Shown here: positions 1 through 11,580 of the stretch, piece by piece
Numbering within the stretch: position 1 is the first letter of the stretch
Layout: each line of letters starts with the position of its first letter
Assembly (NCBI RefSeq): GCF_030272615.1
Contig: NC_081413.1
Location: 331,383,302 to 331,447,301 of the forward strand
Source of the DNA: Cryptomeria japonica
Lineage: Eukaryota; Streptophyta; Pinopsida; Cupressales; Cupressaceae
DNA length: 64,000 bases
Direction of reading: 5' to 3'
Translations under genes and position numbers: made by a program
Notes under the pieces: generated by a model
Told to the model about the DNA's origin: nothing
The model's input: only the letters and a program-made list of their open reading frames with translations
The model's database searches: none

Positions 1-1568
1 TGCCAAACCATAGAAGCTTCTGACATCACTGGTTGTCTTAGGAGTTGGCCAACTGGTTATTGCTGCAACTTTTGAGTGATCCATTTTCATATTGCCTCCT
101 GATACAACAAAACCAAGATAGACCAGTTCTTGCTTCATAAAATCATATTTCTCAAGATTAATGGTTAGCTGTTCATCAGATAATTGCTTCAAAACATTAG
201 CTAAATGTTGTAAGTGCTCTTCCTTAGTCTTGCTAAAAATAAGAATATCATCTAAATAAACTACAACAAATTTGCCAATGAAATCATGTAAAACTTCATT
301 CATGAGCCTCATGAATGTGCTGGGAGCATTAGAGAGTCTAAAAGGCATGACTAGCCACTCATAGAGTCCCTCATTTGTTTTGAAAGTTGTCTTCCACTCA
401 TCCCCCTCTTTGATTCTTATCTGATGGTAGCCACTCTTCAAATCAATCTTACTGAAATATTGTGCACCCCCCAAACAATACATCAAATCCTCTATCCTGG
501 GTATGGGAAATATGTATCCGATGGTGATCTTGTTTATGGCTCTAGAATCCGTACAAAGCCTCCATGTTCCACCCTTCTTAGGTGCCAACACTGTAGGTAC
601 TGCACAAGGACTAATGCTTTTCCTAATCAGCCCTTGGTCTAAGAGTTCTTGTATTTGTCTTGCTAACTCTTTATTTTGGTCAGGGGTCATCTTGTAGGCT
701 ACCTTATTGGGCAAAGAGGCTCCAGGTATGAATTCAATTTGATGGCTAATGGCTCTAGGAGGTGGTAAGGTTGCAGGTGTGCCAACACTGATTATTTGTT
801 TGAAGTTATCAAGGATTTGCTGCACCTCATATGGTATCTCAACTTTCTTTTCTACCTTTTCTTCCTTAGGCTTCACTATGAGTGCAAATCCTATTCCTTC
901 ACCCTCTTCTAGTGTTTTTATGAACTCTTTCTCATTCACTAACAAGATGTTAGGTACTTTGTTGCTGCTCTCTCCTTCTTCAATGAGAGATTGAATCTGA
1001 TAGTTTACTCCATCTTTCTGAAAAAAATAGGAGTTTCTTTCCCCATCATGCTGTGATTTTTGGTCAAACTGCCATGGTCTACCCAACAGCAGGTGGCAAG
1101 CATCCATAGGAAGGATGTCACATAGGATTCTATCTACGTATCCCCCAATGTGGAAATCTACCCAGGCTTGCTCATTTACCAACACATGTTGTCCCATTTT
1201 AACCAGGTGACTTTGTATGGCTCCTTGTGTTGTATCCTAGGTAGTTTCAATTTGCTTATTGCTTCTTCTGATATGATGTTATCTGTGGATCATGAATCTA
1301 TGATCACCTTACACACCTTTCCCATGATTTTACACTTAATCCTGAACAATGCTCTTCTCTGTGATGCCTCTATACTATGTGGCTTCTTCATTAACACTCT
1401 CTTGATCATCAAACTCTCACCATCTTCTGAAGCTAGGTGGTTCAATGCTAAAGTTCTGGTACTACATCCATCTTCCTTAACATAATTTACCCTCTTTTCA
1501 CCTCCATAGGATGAACTAGGCTTCTCTAGGCATCTATAGGCAGGGTGGCTTAACTTTTGGCAATTCTA
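1..1568 (-). pseudogene. pol: Element A pol: protease and reverse transcriptase (degraded, cut by window edge)
   Basis: The minus-strand translation gives, in order, a retropepsin-like segment near 1300-1260 and a reverse transcriptase from about 1000 to 1. The RT contains PKKGGTWRLCTDSRAINK, then KIDLKSGYHQIRIKEGDEWK, and the catalytic YLDDIL (247-258 encode YLDD). The MPFGLSNAP motif reads MPFRLSNAP, a Gly to Arg change. At the protease active site the expected D-S-G-S reads D-S-stop-S, with TGA in place of a glycine codon near 1285. Just downstream of the gag ORF lie a zinc-knuckle remnant and then the protease. The role would be reverse transcription of the element RNA in cytoplasmic particles. 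The copy is defective because of the stops. Confidence 0.85.
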
Positions 1569-2549
1569 TCATTTCATGGTTGAGAAGTAGGACCCTCTCC
1601 TTGGTCCATTAGATCTACCTCTACTCGGGTTGCTTGATCCCCTACCCCTATAGTTGGGTTTGCTCTGAGAATCCCCACTTTGCTCAATAAGCTTAGACTC
1701 TCCCTGAGACCGTTGATCTATCTTTCTTCCCCCAAAACTGCCTCTATGGCCTCTACCATCTCTTCCCCTACCTCTTCCTCTATTGTTTTGTTCCTGTTTT
1801 CTCCTACCTTTCTCTTCCACCTTAAGTGCCAATTGATAGCACGTGTGTACGGTTTGTGGGCACAACAAGCTCATCTCTTCCTGGATGTTCCATCTTAACC
1901 CATTCAAATACCTTGCCACTTTGATACTCTCATCCTCTACTACTCTAGATCTCATGCATAGTTTTTGAAACTCTTCAGTGTAGCTACTGACATCTAGGTC
2001 TTTTTGTCTCAAGTTTTGTCTTTTCTTGTGAAGTTGTATCTCATAGTCTTTAGGCAAGTAGGTCTCTTTGATTTTGGCTACCATTGCTTTCCAGGTGGCT
2101 AGTGGTTGCTTACCTTATTTCACCCTTTCCTCTTGGATGAATTTCCACCATGTTAAGGCTGCCCCTCTTAGCCTAGATTTTGCCACCTTGACCATTTGTG
2201 CTTCAGTCACTACATCACACTCAAAATGGTTTTCTAACCCTTCAATCCACTCTATTAGAGCATCTGGATCCATCTTCCCACTGAAAAGAGCCACTCCTTC
2301 TAAGGTCTTACCACTCATAGCTCTCAAGGCTTTCAAGAATGGTTCTTGCTCAATGACAGGGTCGGGCATGGGGACTTCATCCTCTATTGCCATCATTTTA
2401 CCCTGATCTCCAACCTTATCCTGGACTTCTTCAGTTTTGACTACTACTTCAGCTAGTTTCATTGCTAGTTGGTCTAATCTCTCTCTGAGTGCCCTATTTT
2501 CCTCTTCTTGGTCCTCAACCTTCTTAGCCAATTCTACATTGGTCACCAT
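1569..2549 (-). pseudogene. gag: Element A gag
   Basis: The ATG at 2549 opens a 144-codon stretch with an N-terminal heptad-rich (coiled-coil-like) region and the first half of a retrotransposon gag domain (FSGKMDPDALIEWIEGLENH, then LRGAALTWWKF). A TAA near 2113 interrupts it. The same frame continues to 1569 with the second half of the domain and an Arg/Gly-rich tail. Immediately after the TGA at 1569, the same frame still encodes a degraded CCHC knuckle in which the first Cys codon and the next Tyr codon are now stops (K-*-*-N-C-Q-K-L-S-H-P-A-Y-R-C). So the ORF originally ran through the knuckle into protease. Gag would form the particle shell and bind RNA. Confidence 0.85.
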
Positions 2550-2585
2550 GTCTGCCTAATGTGTCTCTCTCCTGAATCTTTTGTT

Positions 2586-2600
2586 GGCTCTAATATCACT
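2586..2600 (-). other. Element A primer binding site (tRNA-Met-like)
   Basis: The minus strand reads AGTGATATTAGAGCC, matching the usual plant TGGTATCAGAGCC initiator-Met primer site with two changes. It lies about 40 bp upstream of the gag ATG and next to the proposed LTR end. Confidence 0.65.
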
Positions 2601-2608
2601 AGGGAGCT

Positions 2609-4747
2609 TGATAGGTAAACACTCACACAGCTAGTTTGCTCAATAGTATCAATTTATTGACCAAATACTTGTAGAGTCTATTATGTATGACTACTCGATC
2701 TATCTTGTTGTTGTAATGCCAAGTACTCCAAGGTTTGCTTGCCTAACGAACTCCCTTTTTGGTGATGACTCTTGCCCATGCACAGATCTACTCAAAATAC
2801 TTAATCCTTCCAACTGCACTTTCTCATGCTTCAGTCTTGGGGCCTTCAACCTTAGGTTTTAGAGTGTACTAGGGGTCTTCCACATGTAAAAATAGGGGCA
2901 GTGAGGTACTACTCACCTTTGGATGCTCATAAACTTGTTTTGAGGTCTATAACCCTTAACTTGCTCAAATTCCTTAACAAGGCTCACCTACCCCTAAATG
3001 AGGTTGCACACTATCTAGGAGTCCCAAGTACACTTGTTGGACTATTTGGAATGTTTTTATTATGTTTCATAAGCCCCAAGTTTCATTTTCCCATCGGGTT
3101 CATGCATTCTACTAAACTGTCATTTTTTTGTGTGTTATGCAGCAGGGCTACTAGCCCGTGGAGGCCTAATTGGCTCATTTTTCCTCACCTAGCCCAATGA
3201 TGGGAATTTGAACCAAGAAAATTGTTTTGGATGGTGTTTATGAGGACTAAGATTGAATATTTTCAAGGATTAACCCACTGTTTTTGCAGGTTTAGGACTG
3301 TCCACCTTTTGTGACATATTTGGAGGGTTTGGAGCAAGTAATTTGGAAAGTCACTCTAACACTACTCTTCAAGCCTTGTCAATGGCTTAGGAACTCTGCC
3401 CCATCACAAGGAACCTTCCTCTATTTATTCCCTGCAATCAAAATGTCAAACACTTGGCAAGCAAGTGGGAAAATAGTAAACTGCCCTGTCACTGTCCTTT
3501 TTCTGCCTTTTACCAGTCAACAACATTTGGTCTTTGGAACCTGCAAGAATGAGGAGTTGTGAAAATGGGAAGGTAACTCAATGAGGTCTTAAAACATATA
3601 CACTCCACCTATTACATTTTCTTCAAGATACAAGGCATGGATAATACTTTTAGAAGCATCCCAATGAGCATTTTACAAATTACCATTCACAAAATAGTGA
3701 GCATACTGTTTGTTTACAAAATAGGAATGTTTAACAAAACAAGCTTAATCCAACAAACCAAGGTGATGATAAACACTCTGGACCATACTTCCATAACACT
3801 GCCTCATTGATTAGTTCATTCCAAATTGCTTTTGGATGACAATCTTAAGTTTTAACCATGAACTAGCCTAGTTGCTCCAATTTGCCTAGTTCACACTCAA
3901 ATGCATCTTCAAACCACTTTTCTGGCACAAAAAGAAAGGAATGTACATTATATACACATGGATCAACTTGGAAGAATCCATTGGAGGGATCGCAGACCTG
4001 GATCAACCAAGTTGACACATTTTACAACTCCAAACCCCTGGCAGGGCAGTAGATTCCCAGTTTACAATTATTTTTGTATTAACACCTTGAAAATGAAAAA
4101 CCAATGAAACATTTACATGAGAAGCCTTATTACATCAACATATCAACTTCCAAGAAGGTACAGTATGGATTTGTACAGCTACAGTACGGATTGCCCTTCA
4201 AAAGGAAAGAAAAACAGTCATAAAAGCCAAAAAAAACTTGATTTCTATTAAGTTTCACTTGTAAGTACAATCACCAACCCATTTCAAGGGAAAGGGAGGC
4301 CTTATATAGTTTCTCTAGTTGGTTTTTACACCCTTGTATGGACATGAGACTTCAATAACTTCATTTTTCAAGAAAATGACAATTTTGACAACTTTCTTAA
4401 GCCAAATGACAACTTTTCTTGCTCACAAAGGCATTTTTTACAACCTAGCCTTATTAACTTGCCTAAACAACTTAGACGTGCTTAAAAACACTAAACAAAC
4501 ATTTTTCAATACTCTTGAAGACATTAAGAGACCTTTTTGGCAATTTTTCACATTTTTGCCAAAAATTGTCAACTCAAGGCCTAAAAGGCAAAACTTGATC
4601 TCCGCAGCCCAAAATGAGATCAAAACCACTAAACATGACCCAAAACAACCTAAAACAACATAATCAACCTAACACAAAACTTTTCAAACATAAAAGCATA
4701 AAATACCCAAAAATGGGAGTTTTACTCAACTAGGTGATCCTGCACCA
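2609..4747 (-). repeat. Element A 5' LTR (about 2.1 kb)
   Basis: On the minus strand the block starts TGGTGCAGGATC at 4747 and ends near 2609, adjacent to the primer site, with TG/CA termini. A TATA box lies about 440 bp inside. No second copy is in the window, so the ends are inferred from termini, primer site and TATA position. ORFs across it are short and unlike known proteins, and I regard the interval as non-coding LTR. Confidence 0.55.
4301..4309 (-). promoter_or_regulatory. TATA box of element A LTR
   Basis: The minus strand reads ACTATATAAGG, a good plant TATA box, positioned as expected for the U3/R junction of the minus-oriented LTR. Confidence 0.5.
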
Positions 4748-6987
4748 GAAGGCATATATAAAATGTATAAACCAATGTTGAGACAAATGGTTTTGTTTGT
4801 TATGATCTAAATGTTTGATAAAATATGATTTGATTGAAATGTTAATGTAATGATAATGCAACTCATGGGTAATAAATAACTACACCTTAATGCAATTAAA
4901 AGGATAATGAATGCCTTTTAATGAATCCTAAATGAAATTTGTTGTAAGATGAAATGAATGAGTATTAGAATATATGAGATGGATAAATGAATGCACTTAA
5001 CTCGTGGATAGATAAATAAATGCATGCAACTACATAAATCTAAACAAATTTATGGTAAACAAGTTTAAATGATGATAAATGATGAGTGTAAATGATACTA
5101 AATGAATGCACAGTAGTGGCTAATAATGGTAATAAATGCAATGATGAGAATTTTTCATATAAATGAAGCTAAATGTCATGAGTTTGCAATGATGAAATGA
5201 TGTAATGATACTAATGTAAGTACATGATAATGAACTATATGTATTGAAAATGCGACCAAATGATATGAAATGCACTCTAATGAATGGCTAAAAATAAAGT
5301 TAATAAACCTATATGCAAGCATATGATAATGAACTAGGTTTATGTAAATTCAACTAAATGTAATAAAATGATGATGTGGTCATGATAGATGAATGCAAGG
5401 TTGTTGAGACTTTTCATGATGCACTGATGATGTATCAGAGAACTCTGTCGTGATTGTATCCAAGACCAATTCATTCTTCAAATAACTTCTCATTATTAAT
5501 CTTGTTCACACTGGCATACAAAAATCATGCATATGAATGATGAATGATTAAATGGATGGGTGATATGCAACGAAATGAAATATAAACAGATGAGATGGAA
5601 TGATGATCCATAGTGCTTTATTTTCATCATTGAGCATGGGAGTATCAATCTTGGACGAGGCAGTAGGAACCAAGGATGGAGCATTGTACCTGCAAACAAA
5701 CAACATAAATAAAGAATAAAGAATATGGACCCTCCATAATGGTTCATGCTCATATGGTCGAGGTATACGATGTATTCAGCAAGCCATAGTGATCCATGAC
5801 TGTATTTTGCATATGATCACGTAGTTTAGTGAACTTCCCACGTAGACACCATTAGTACATGCCCCAAAACTTCATTGGAATAATTCGCAGAAGATACACA
5901 AACAAAATGATACTTAGGAACCATCTTGGCTACTCTAATCACTTGTGGATATCCCAGAGTAGTGTAGGAACCTGATATAAATGAATAAATAACCTACAAA
6001 CCAACCAAGTACTTGATAGCTTTAAACAAAATTTTCTTGTCGAAGAAAAAATGGTATCATGTCTTTGTTTTGGTAAGGAAGGATGCATCCTTGTTAAGAC
6101 AATGCGTGTCGATGTTGATTGTTTGGTTGATGTGATAAGTGGTCATCGTTTGAGTATTTCAAAATGTGTGTTTAGTATCTTCTTGGATGCGCATGTACAA
6201 AGGTGGTTTCCATGTTTTTGATTGATTTTTATTTTTTTTATTTTTTTATCATGTTTTTGGATTTTGTGAGTGTTTTTGATAGTTTTCCGAATGAAGAACC
6301 CAATGAATCACAAGTAATGCAGAATCCACCTCCATCAATAGGTTAAGGGCATTGCCCCCAGTTTTAGACATGACTATGAAAAAGCGGGATGCAAGACACA
6401 TGAAGTACTATATTTGATTGCAGATCAATAACAAGCCATGGTTTTGACTGATGGATGTGTGGATGCAATGAATGTGATCGCTACAAGTCTGAAAGATAAT
6501 GGAGCCATAGCCTTTACGAGTGGCGCCTGTTTGCCAGGTTTTCACCATCACACTTACCCAAGGTTCCACCGGAGTGGTTGTTCACCATTTGGATGCATGA
6601 TTTTTTCTTTACTTATTTTTTATTTTTTATATTTTCTTCAGGATAGTTATCTGAATGTTTTTGGTGTTTTTCTAGTATGTATGGGAGCCTGATGCTCTGT
6701 ACAACTTATGTATAAAACCATTTGAGGTGCATTTTGTTGATCGGATCTGCTAGTGGTTCTCCTTCTGAAGTAGCCAACTGATATGCCCCAGACCCAAATA
6801 TAGCAGTGATAACATATGGACCCAGCCAGTTTGATTCAAACTTTCCATGATGTTCTTTGTTGGGTTGGTTATGAGGATTCTCTCGAAGAACAAGATCACC
6901 TACCTCAAATGTGCGAGGTCTAACTCGATGATTATAGCTTCTGCTCGTGCGCTGTTGATAGGCTTTGAGGTGATTGTATGTAGCTTG
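4748..6987 (-). other. Element B region downstream of integrase (non-coding)
   Basis: About 2.2 kb with no supported protein on either strand. 4750-5400 is AT-rich and packed with degenerate ATGAATGA/AATGATAA-like repeats. 6210-6250 and 6600-6660 are T-rich (A-rich in the element sense). 6537-6546 holds one GGTGAAAACC motif (minus strand), which recurs in the same place in C and E. 6700-6987 encodes the degraded integrase tail on the minus strand (FEVGDLVLRE and LGPYVITAIFG-like residues). The matching region of C carries the antisense PMD ORF. I cannot see it here, presumably because A interrupts the region. Confidence 0.6.
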
Positions 6988-7870
6988 TCATTTCTCATCA
7001 AGTAGCTCTAAGTCTTGGAGACATGAGACTCTGTATGTGTCATCATCTATGAGATTATGCAAGGAAACCCGTAGGTATGGTATCTCAACCTCAATAGGTA
7101 AGATAACTTCTGCACCATAGACCAGTGAGTAGGGAGTTGCGCTTGTAGGGGTTTGAATGCTAGTTTGATATTCCCATAGTGTTGGATTTAATTGAACATG
7201 CCAATCACGGTCGACATCATTGACTGTCTTCTTGAGGATTCTCAATATGTTTTTGTTTGATGCTTCAGCCTGACCATTTCCTTGTGGGTAATAGGGAGTG
7301 TAAAAGTGGTGTTGAATGTGAAACTTCTCACAAAGTTCACAGACATTCTGATTTTTGAAAGGAAGCTCGTTATTTGTGATGATGGACATGGGTACACCAT
7401 ATCGACAGATGATGTAATTAAGGATGAATGAAGCGATCTCCTTGCCGGTGACTTGGGTAAGTGAAACAACTTCAATCCACTTTGTGAAATATTTAGTAGC
7501 GGTAATGATGAACTTATGGTCGTTGGATGAAGATGGATGGATTTTACCCATAAGGTCAAGTCCCCATTGACAAAAAGGCCATGGTGTTGTGATTGGTTGC
7601 AATTCCTATGCTGGTGCATGTATCAGGTCTCCATGAACTTGGCATTTCTTTCATTTTCTGACAAAATAATAGGAGTCATTTTCCATGGACGGCCAATAGT
7701 ATCCAACACATATGATCTTCTTAGCTAGTGAAGGACCGCTTGAGTGAGTCCCACAAATTCCTTCATGTACCTCTTCCAAGGCCTTTGTTATCTCATCCCA
7801 TTCCAGACATCGAAGGAGAGTACCATGAAGACTGCATCGGTATAGGGTTTTAGCAATAATGGTATATCAA
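6988..7870 (-). pseudogene. int: Element B integrase
   Basis: The minus-strand ORF 7602-6988 carries the integrase core: GLDLMG with the first catalytic Asp, YFTKWIEVV, then IITNNELPF where the second catalytic Asp is replaced by Asn, and QAEASNK with the catalytic Glu. Upstream, 7870-7610 encodes the HHCC zinc-binding region (EEVHEGICGTHSSG, then KCQVHGDLIHAPA) with several stops. The C-terminal domain continues below 6988. Integrase would insert the cDNA into nuclear DNA. The lost Asp and the stops make this copy inactive. Confidence 0.88.
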
Positions 7871-8958
7871 GCGGTTTGGATAATGAAGGTTTTACGTTGG
7901 TTATTCGATTGGTTAGGAGGAAGTGTGTGATCACAGAGGTAGGTGTAGAACTCACCGTACCATGGGGATTCAGAACCGACAAGGCAACATATCATCTCAG
8001 ATTTGGGGATATCATAAGCAAGAATCCAAAGTTGTTCTACCAAGAAATCATAGCATGTTGAATTCTGAGGAAGATCTAGGAGAGATGCAATGGTAGCCAT
8101 AGCGTCAGCAGCTTGATTTTTATCTCTGGGTATCTGCTCAAAGGTGATAGTAGTAAATGATGCCTTTAATTTGTCCACCATTTGCTTGTACAACATGAGT
8201 TTATCATCCTTGGTCTGATATTCATTGGTTACTTGTCAGATGACCAGTTGGGAGTCACCATATATATGTAGCTCTTTCAATTTCCATTGTATGGCTAGTC
8301 GGAGTCCTGTGATCAAGGCCTCATACTCTGCTATATTGTTTGTGCATGGAAATGTGAGCCTGTAAGACTTCAGGATGTTGTCACCTTGAGGTATGATAAA
8401 GAGAATGCCTACCCCCGAGCAATGCCTAGTGTATGAACCATCAAAGTACAGTTTCCATGGTTGTGTTGTTGTGATCATGAAGATCTCTTCATCTGGAAAA
8501 TTAGAAATGAGAGGATGATCGCCTATGAGAGGTACATCGGACAACTGATCTGCAATAACTTGACCCTTGATAGCCTTATGGTCCACATACTCGATGTCAA
8601 ACTCACTTAGAATCATCACCCATTTGGCCAAGCGACCAGTCAATGTTGCTTTGCTGAGTAAGTACTTTAGTGGATTGATCTTGGCAATGAGTTGTACTTT
8701 ATGTGTTAATAGATAGTGCCTTAGTTTAGTGGCTGCCAAGATTACTGCTAGGCAAGCTCGCTCAATAGGGGTCTAATTGAGTTCATAGTCGACCAGTGTG
8801 CGAGAGATGTAGTAAACAACACACTCTTTCCCTTCTGCATTGTGTTGAGCCAGTAGTATTCCTAATGTTGTATTTGTTGCTGAAATATAGAGCAGTAGAG
8901 GTCTACTTGGATCTGGTGGGATCAACAATGGTGTATTTATGAGATAGTCTTTAAGCAT
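7867..8958 (-). pseudogene. Element B dual RNase H region
   Basis: The region 8958-8500 is the Ty3-type RNase H / tether that follows RT (PLLLYISATNTTLGILLAQ, TLTGRLAKWVMILSEFDIEY). After it comes a second, archaeal-type RNase H (8480-8060) with LYFDGSYTRH, NNIAEYEALITGLRLA, YGDSQLVI and AADAMATIAS, giving the D-E-D-D residues. Two RNase H domains in tandem are the hallmark of the Tat lineage. The two ORFs are broken by stops near 8760 and 8236. The protein would degrade the RNA strand of the RNA:DNA hybrid. Confidence 0.87.
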
Positions 8959-8989
8959 CTGGAATGCTTGCTGGCATTTGGTATCCCAT

Positions 8990-9850
8990 CAAAAGCAGAT
9001 GTTCTTGTGTAATAAGTGTGTAAAGGGGTGACATTTATCGGCCAGTTGTGCTATGAATCTTTAGATGGATTGTAGCCGCCCTTGTAATATCCTTAGCTGA
9101 CTGATGTTCTGTGGAGGTGGCATGTCCATGATTGCCTTGACCTTTGCTGGGTCGACCTCAATGTCATTGCTTGAGACAATGTATCCTAGAAGCTTCCCTG
9201 AGGTTACTCCAAAGACACATTTCTTTGGGTTGAGTCAAACATGATATTGTTCCATTTTGTCAAAGATTTTCTCTAATATTTCTAGATGACCATCTCTTGT
9301 GAGTGATTTTGCCAGTAAGTCATCAACATAATCTTCCATTATGGTATGCATCATATCATGAAAGATGTTTGTCATTGCTCTTTGATAGGTTGCTTCTGCA
9401 TTCTTTAGACCGAAAGGCATTACATTCCAACAGTATGTTCCCCATGGACATGTAAAGTTTGTCTTATGTTGATCCTCTGGTGCGATCTTTATCTGGTTGT
9501 ACCCTGAAAAGCCATCCATGAGAGAAAGCATGGCATGTCCTGCTGTTAGGGTCTACGATTATGTCGATGTTTGGTAGGGGGAAATCATCTTTAGGACATG
9601 TCTTGTTTAGATCTCTGAAGTCAGTACAAATATGGATGCCCCTATTTGGTTGGCCGATAGGCACAATGTTGGATATCCAATCTACATAATCAATTGGTCT
9701 AATAAAACCAACATCTAGGAGTTTCTTAAGTTCTGCTTTGACTAGTACTGCAATCTGGGGATGCATCTTGCGAAGTTTTTGCTTGACAGGCTTGTCTCCT
9801 TCTGGGACGGTGAGGTGATGCATGACTAAATCTGGATCAAGACCAGGCAT
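8990..9850 (-). pseudogene. pol: Element B reverse transcriptase
   Basis: ORFs 9850-9464 and 9531-9235 (minus) encode the RT: MPGLDPDLVMHHL at the start, KAELKKLLDVGFIRPI, CTDFRDLNKTCPKDDFPLP, then MLSLMDGFSGYNQIKIAPED, MPFGLKNAEATYQRAM and the catalytic YVDDLL. The YVDD motif is intact. A frameshift near 9530 separates fingers from palm, and TGA/TAG codons interrupt the thumb below 9235. The same N-terminal motif begins the RT of element C, which shows the two are related families. Confidence 0.9.
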
Positions 9851-10009
9851 GTCTGCATATGACTATGTGAAGTTGATCTGATGCTTCTGGAAGAATTCAA
9901 AAAACTTAGGCTATTCCTCTGGAGTTAAAAGAGATGCTAGATGTATGTGGTGAGGAGTTTCAGGAGTCCCCATGTTGACTTCTTTTGTTTCTTCAATAAG
10001 GATTGTTGA

Positions 10010-10366
10010 TCATTCTTGTTGTGTACTAGAAGGGAGGATGTCCTTTGAGTTAAACACTGCAGGTGTGATCGGTTGATGTACCCTTGTAGATGAAATGATT
10101 GGTGCTGCAGGAAGGATTATGGGGATTAGTGAATCTGATACAGGTAGTATCGACATTGTTGAATTTGTTGCTTCTGCTGGAATTGTCGGTGTTGTCAATA
10201 CTGATGGGGGTTCTGATACTGATAATGGTGTTGTTGATGCGATTGTTGCTGTTGATGGAGTTGTTGGTTTGATTGGTGGGATGATTGGTGTTGTGGATGT
10301 TATTATTGGGATGTTCAACCATATTGGAGTGATTGGTGTGGTTCTTGATGTTGCTGTTATAATCAA
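10010..10366 (-). pseudogene. Element B Thr/Pro/Ile-rich linker between G-patch and RT
   Basis: The minus strand encodes a low-complexity segment of repeated T-P-I, I-P and S-T runs, with a plus-strand GTTGTTGATG-like repeat as its shadow. It fills the position held in element C by a longer acidic linker (24100-25018). I recognise no domain. It lies in the same reading direction as protease and RT and is probably an unstructured polyprotein spacer. Confidence 0.6.
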
Positions 10367-10389
10367 AGGTGACCTCTTTAGAGTTTAGG

Positions 10390-11571
10390 CTAATATAGAG
10401 GTTTGTAAGGTTTCCCTTTGAATCTGAGCTTAGGAAGAACCTCCTTTTGAAATCCTAATCCCGTGTTATCTTTAGGCGTTAATTCCGGCTGCAGTGGCTC
10501 ATGTTGTCCTTGCTTGCAAGGTCCCAAAGCACTCTGACCATCATAACCCATTTTTTGCATAATGAGAAGGCCTTTTCCATATTGATCTGTGGGAAGCTTA
10601 GCTTGTGGGATGTCCGTGGTGCGAGGATCTTTATAGATCCATTCTGCTAAGTCCTCATCTCTGGTCTCTTCTTCTTGACTCTTTCCAAGGATAAAAGGCA
10701 CCAAAGTGCATGCTAGCTTGACCAATGGTGCTTGAAGTAACCTTTGAGGCTTACCATGAGTTCTAGGGGAAGTTGGTAGTTGCCCAACACAAAAGAGTTG
10801 GCTTAGATTGTACTCCCCAGGACCTTCCTCTGCCATTTTCATTTTTAGCTTCTCTTGCTTGGGTATAGTGGTGTTTGAATTGGAAAGAGAGGTTGGACTT
10901 ACATATGATGTGGATGGGATGGCTTCTCTTTTGTTAGGAATGGTAATCTCTAGTTGATGGTTGATATTGTTACAATATGGAAATGGATTTGCATCACCCA
11001 GGATTGTAATTTCTACACTATTATGAGGAAACTTGATACACTGGTGGTAGGTGGATGGAACGGCTTGCAGGGCGTGTATCCAAGGTCTTCCTAACAACAA
11101 ATTATATGGCAAAGGAAGGTCCAGAACTTGACATATGATGTGCTTCACCACTAGGCCCACTCAGATTGGTAACACAACTACTCCTTTGGATGAACGCTCT
11201 GCATCATCATAAGCTTGTATGGTTATCTTTTTGTGGGGATCCATTGATTCAATTGCATACCCCAATGTTGTGACCAATTGTAGTGTACAAATATTGAGGC
11301 CTGCTCCATTTTCGATCAAGACTCGCTTGATCCTATGTTGGTTGACAAATCCTTCAATATGGAGTGAGGCATTATGAGGTTGCTGGAAGGACGTATTGTC
11401 ACTTTTTGAGAAAGTGAGACATGGTGATGACCTTAGATTTTCAACCATAGTTTGGAACTGACCTATATTTAGATTTGCAAGGACTGACGCCTCTTGGAGA
11501 GCTTGATCCAAGATTGTTTTATGAGATGGGGATAGGTGCAAAATCTCTAAGATGGATATAAGTGCGGGCAT
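10390..11571 (-). pseudogene. Element B aspartic protease and G-patch domain
   Basis: ORF 11571-11161 carries the retropepsin-like segment: KRVLIENGAGLNICTLQLVT, where C has RVLIDGGAGLNIC, so the catalytic Asp-Gly is changed to Glu-Asn. ORF 11160-10390 continues with the protease end (LGRPWIHALQAVPSTYHQCI) and a G-patch: YGKGLLIMQKMGYDGQSALG, then HEPLQPELTPKDNTGLGF. G-patch domains next to protease are known in plant Tat elements and in some retroviruses, where they bind RNA. One stop at 11160/11161 separates the two ORFs. Protease would cut the polyprotein. The active-site change suggests loss of function. Confidence 0.85.
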
Positions 11572-11580
11572 CTTATCTAA

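Larger units (their letters stand above)
1..4747 (-). mobile_element. Element A: Ty3/gypsy LTR retrotransposon, 5' part
   Basis: Read on the minus strand, the order is LTR (4747 to 2609), tRNA-Met-like primer site, gag, degenerate zinc knuckle, protease, reverse transcriptase, and then the window edge. This is the canonical Ty3/gypsy order. RNase H, integrase and the 3' LTR lie off the left edge, so lineage (for example chromovirus) cannot be decided. The LTR start abuts the 3' region of element B, so A most likely inserted into B. Several in-frame stops make it non-autonomous. Confidence 0.85.

Noticed and set aside
4319-4663. 114-codon plus-strand ORF in the A LTR
   Set aside because: No motif, low complexity (Thr/Phe/Lys) and opposite to the LTR transcription direction.
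10095-10388. Plus-strand ORF rich in Gly/Val/Asp opposite the B linker
   Set aside because: It is the mirror reading of the Thr/Pro/Ile repeat on the coding strand. A repetitive sequence opens both strands.
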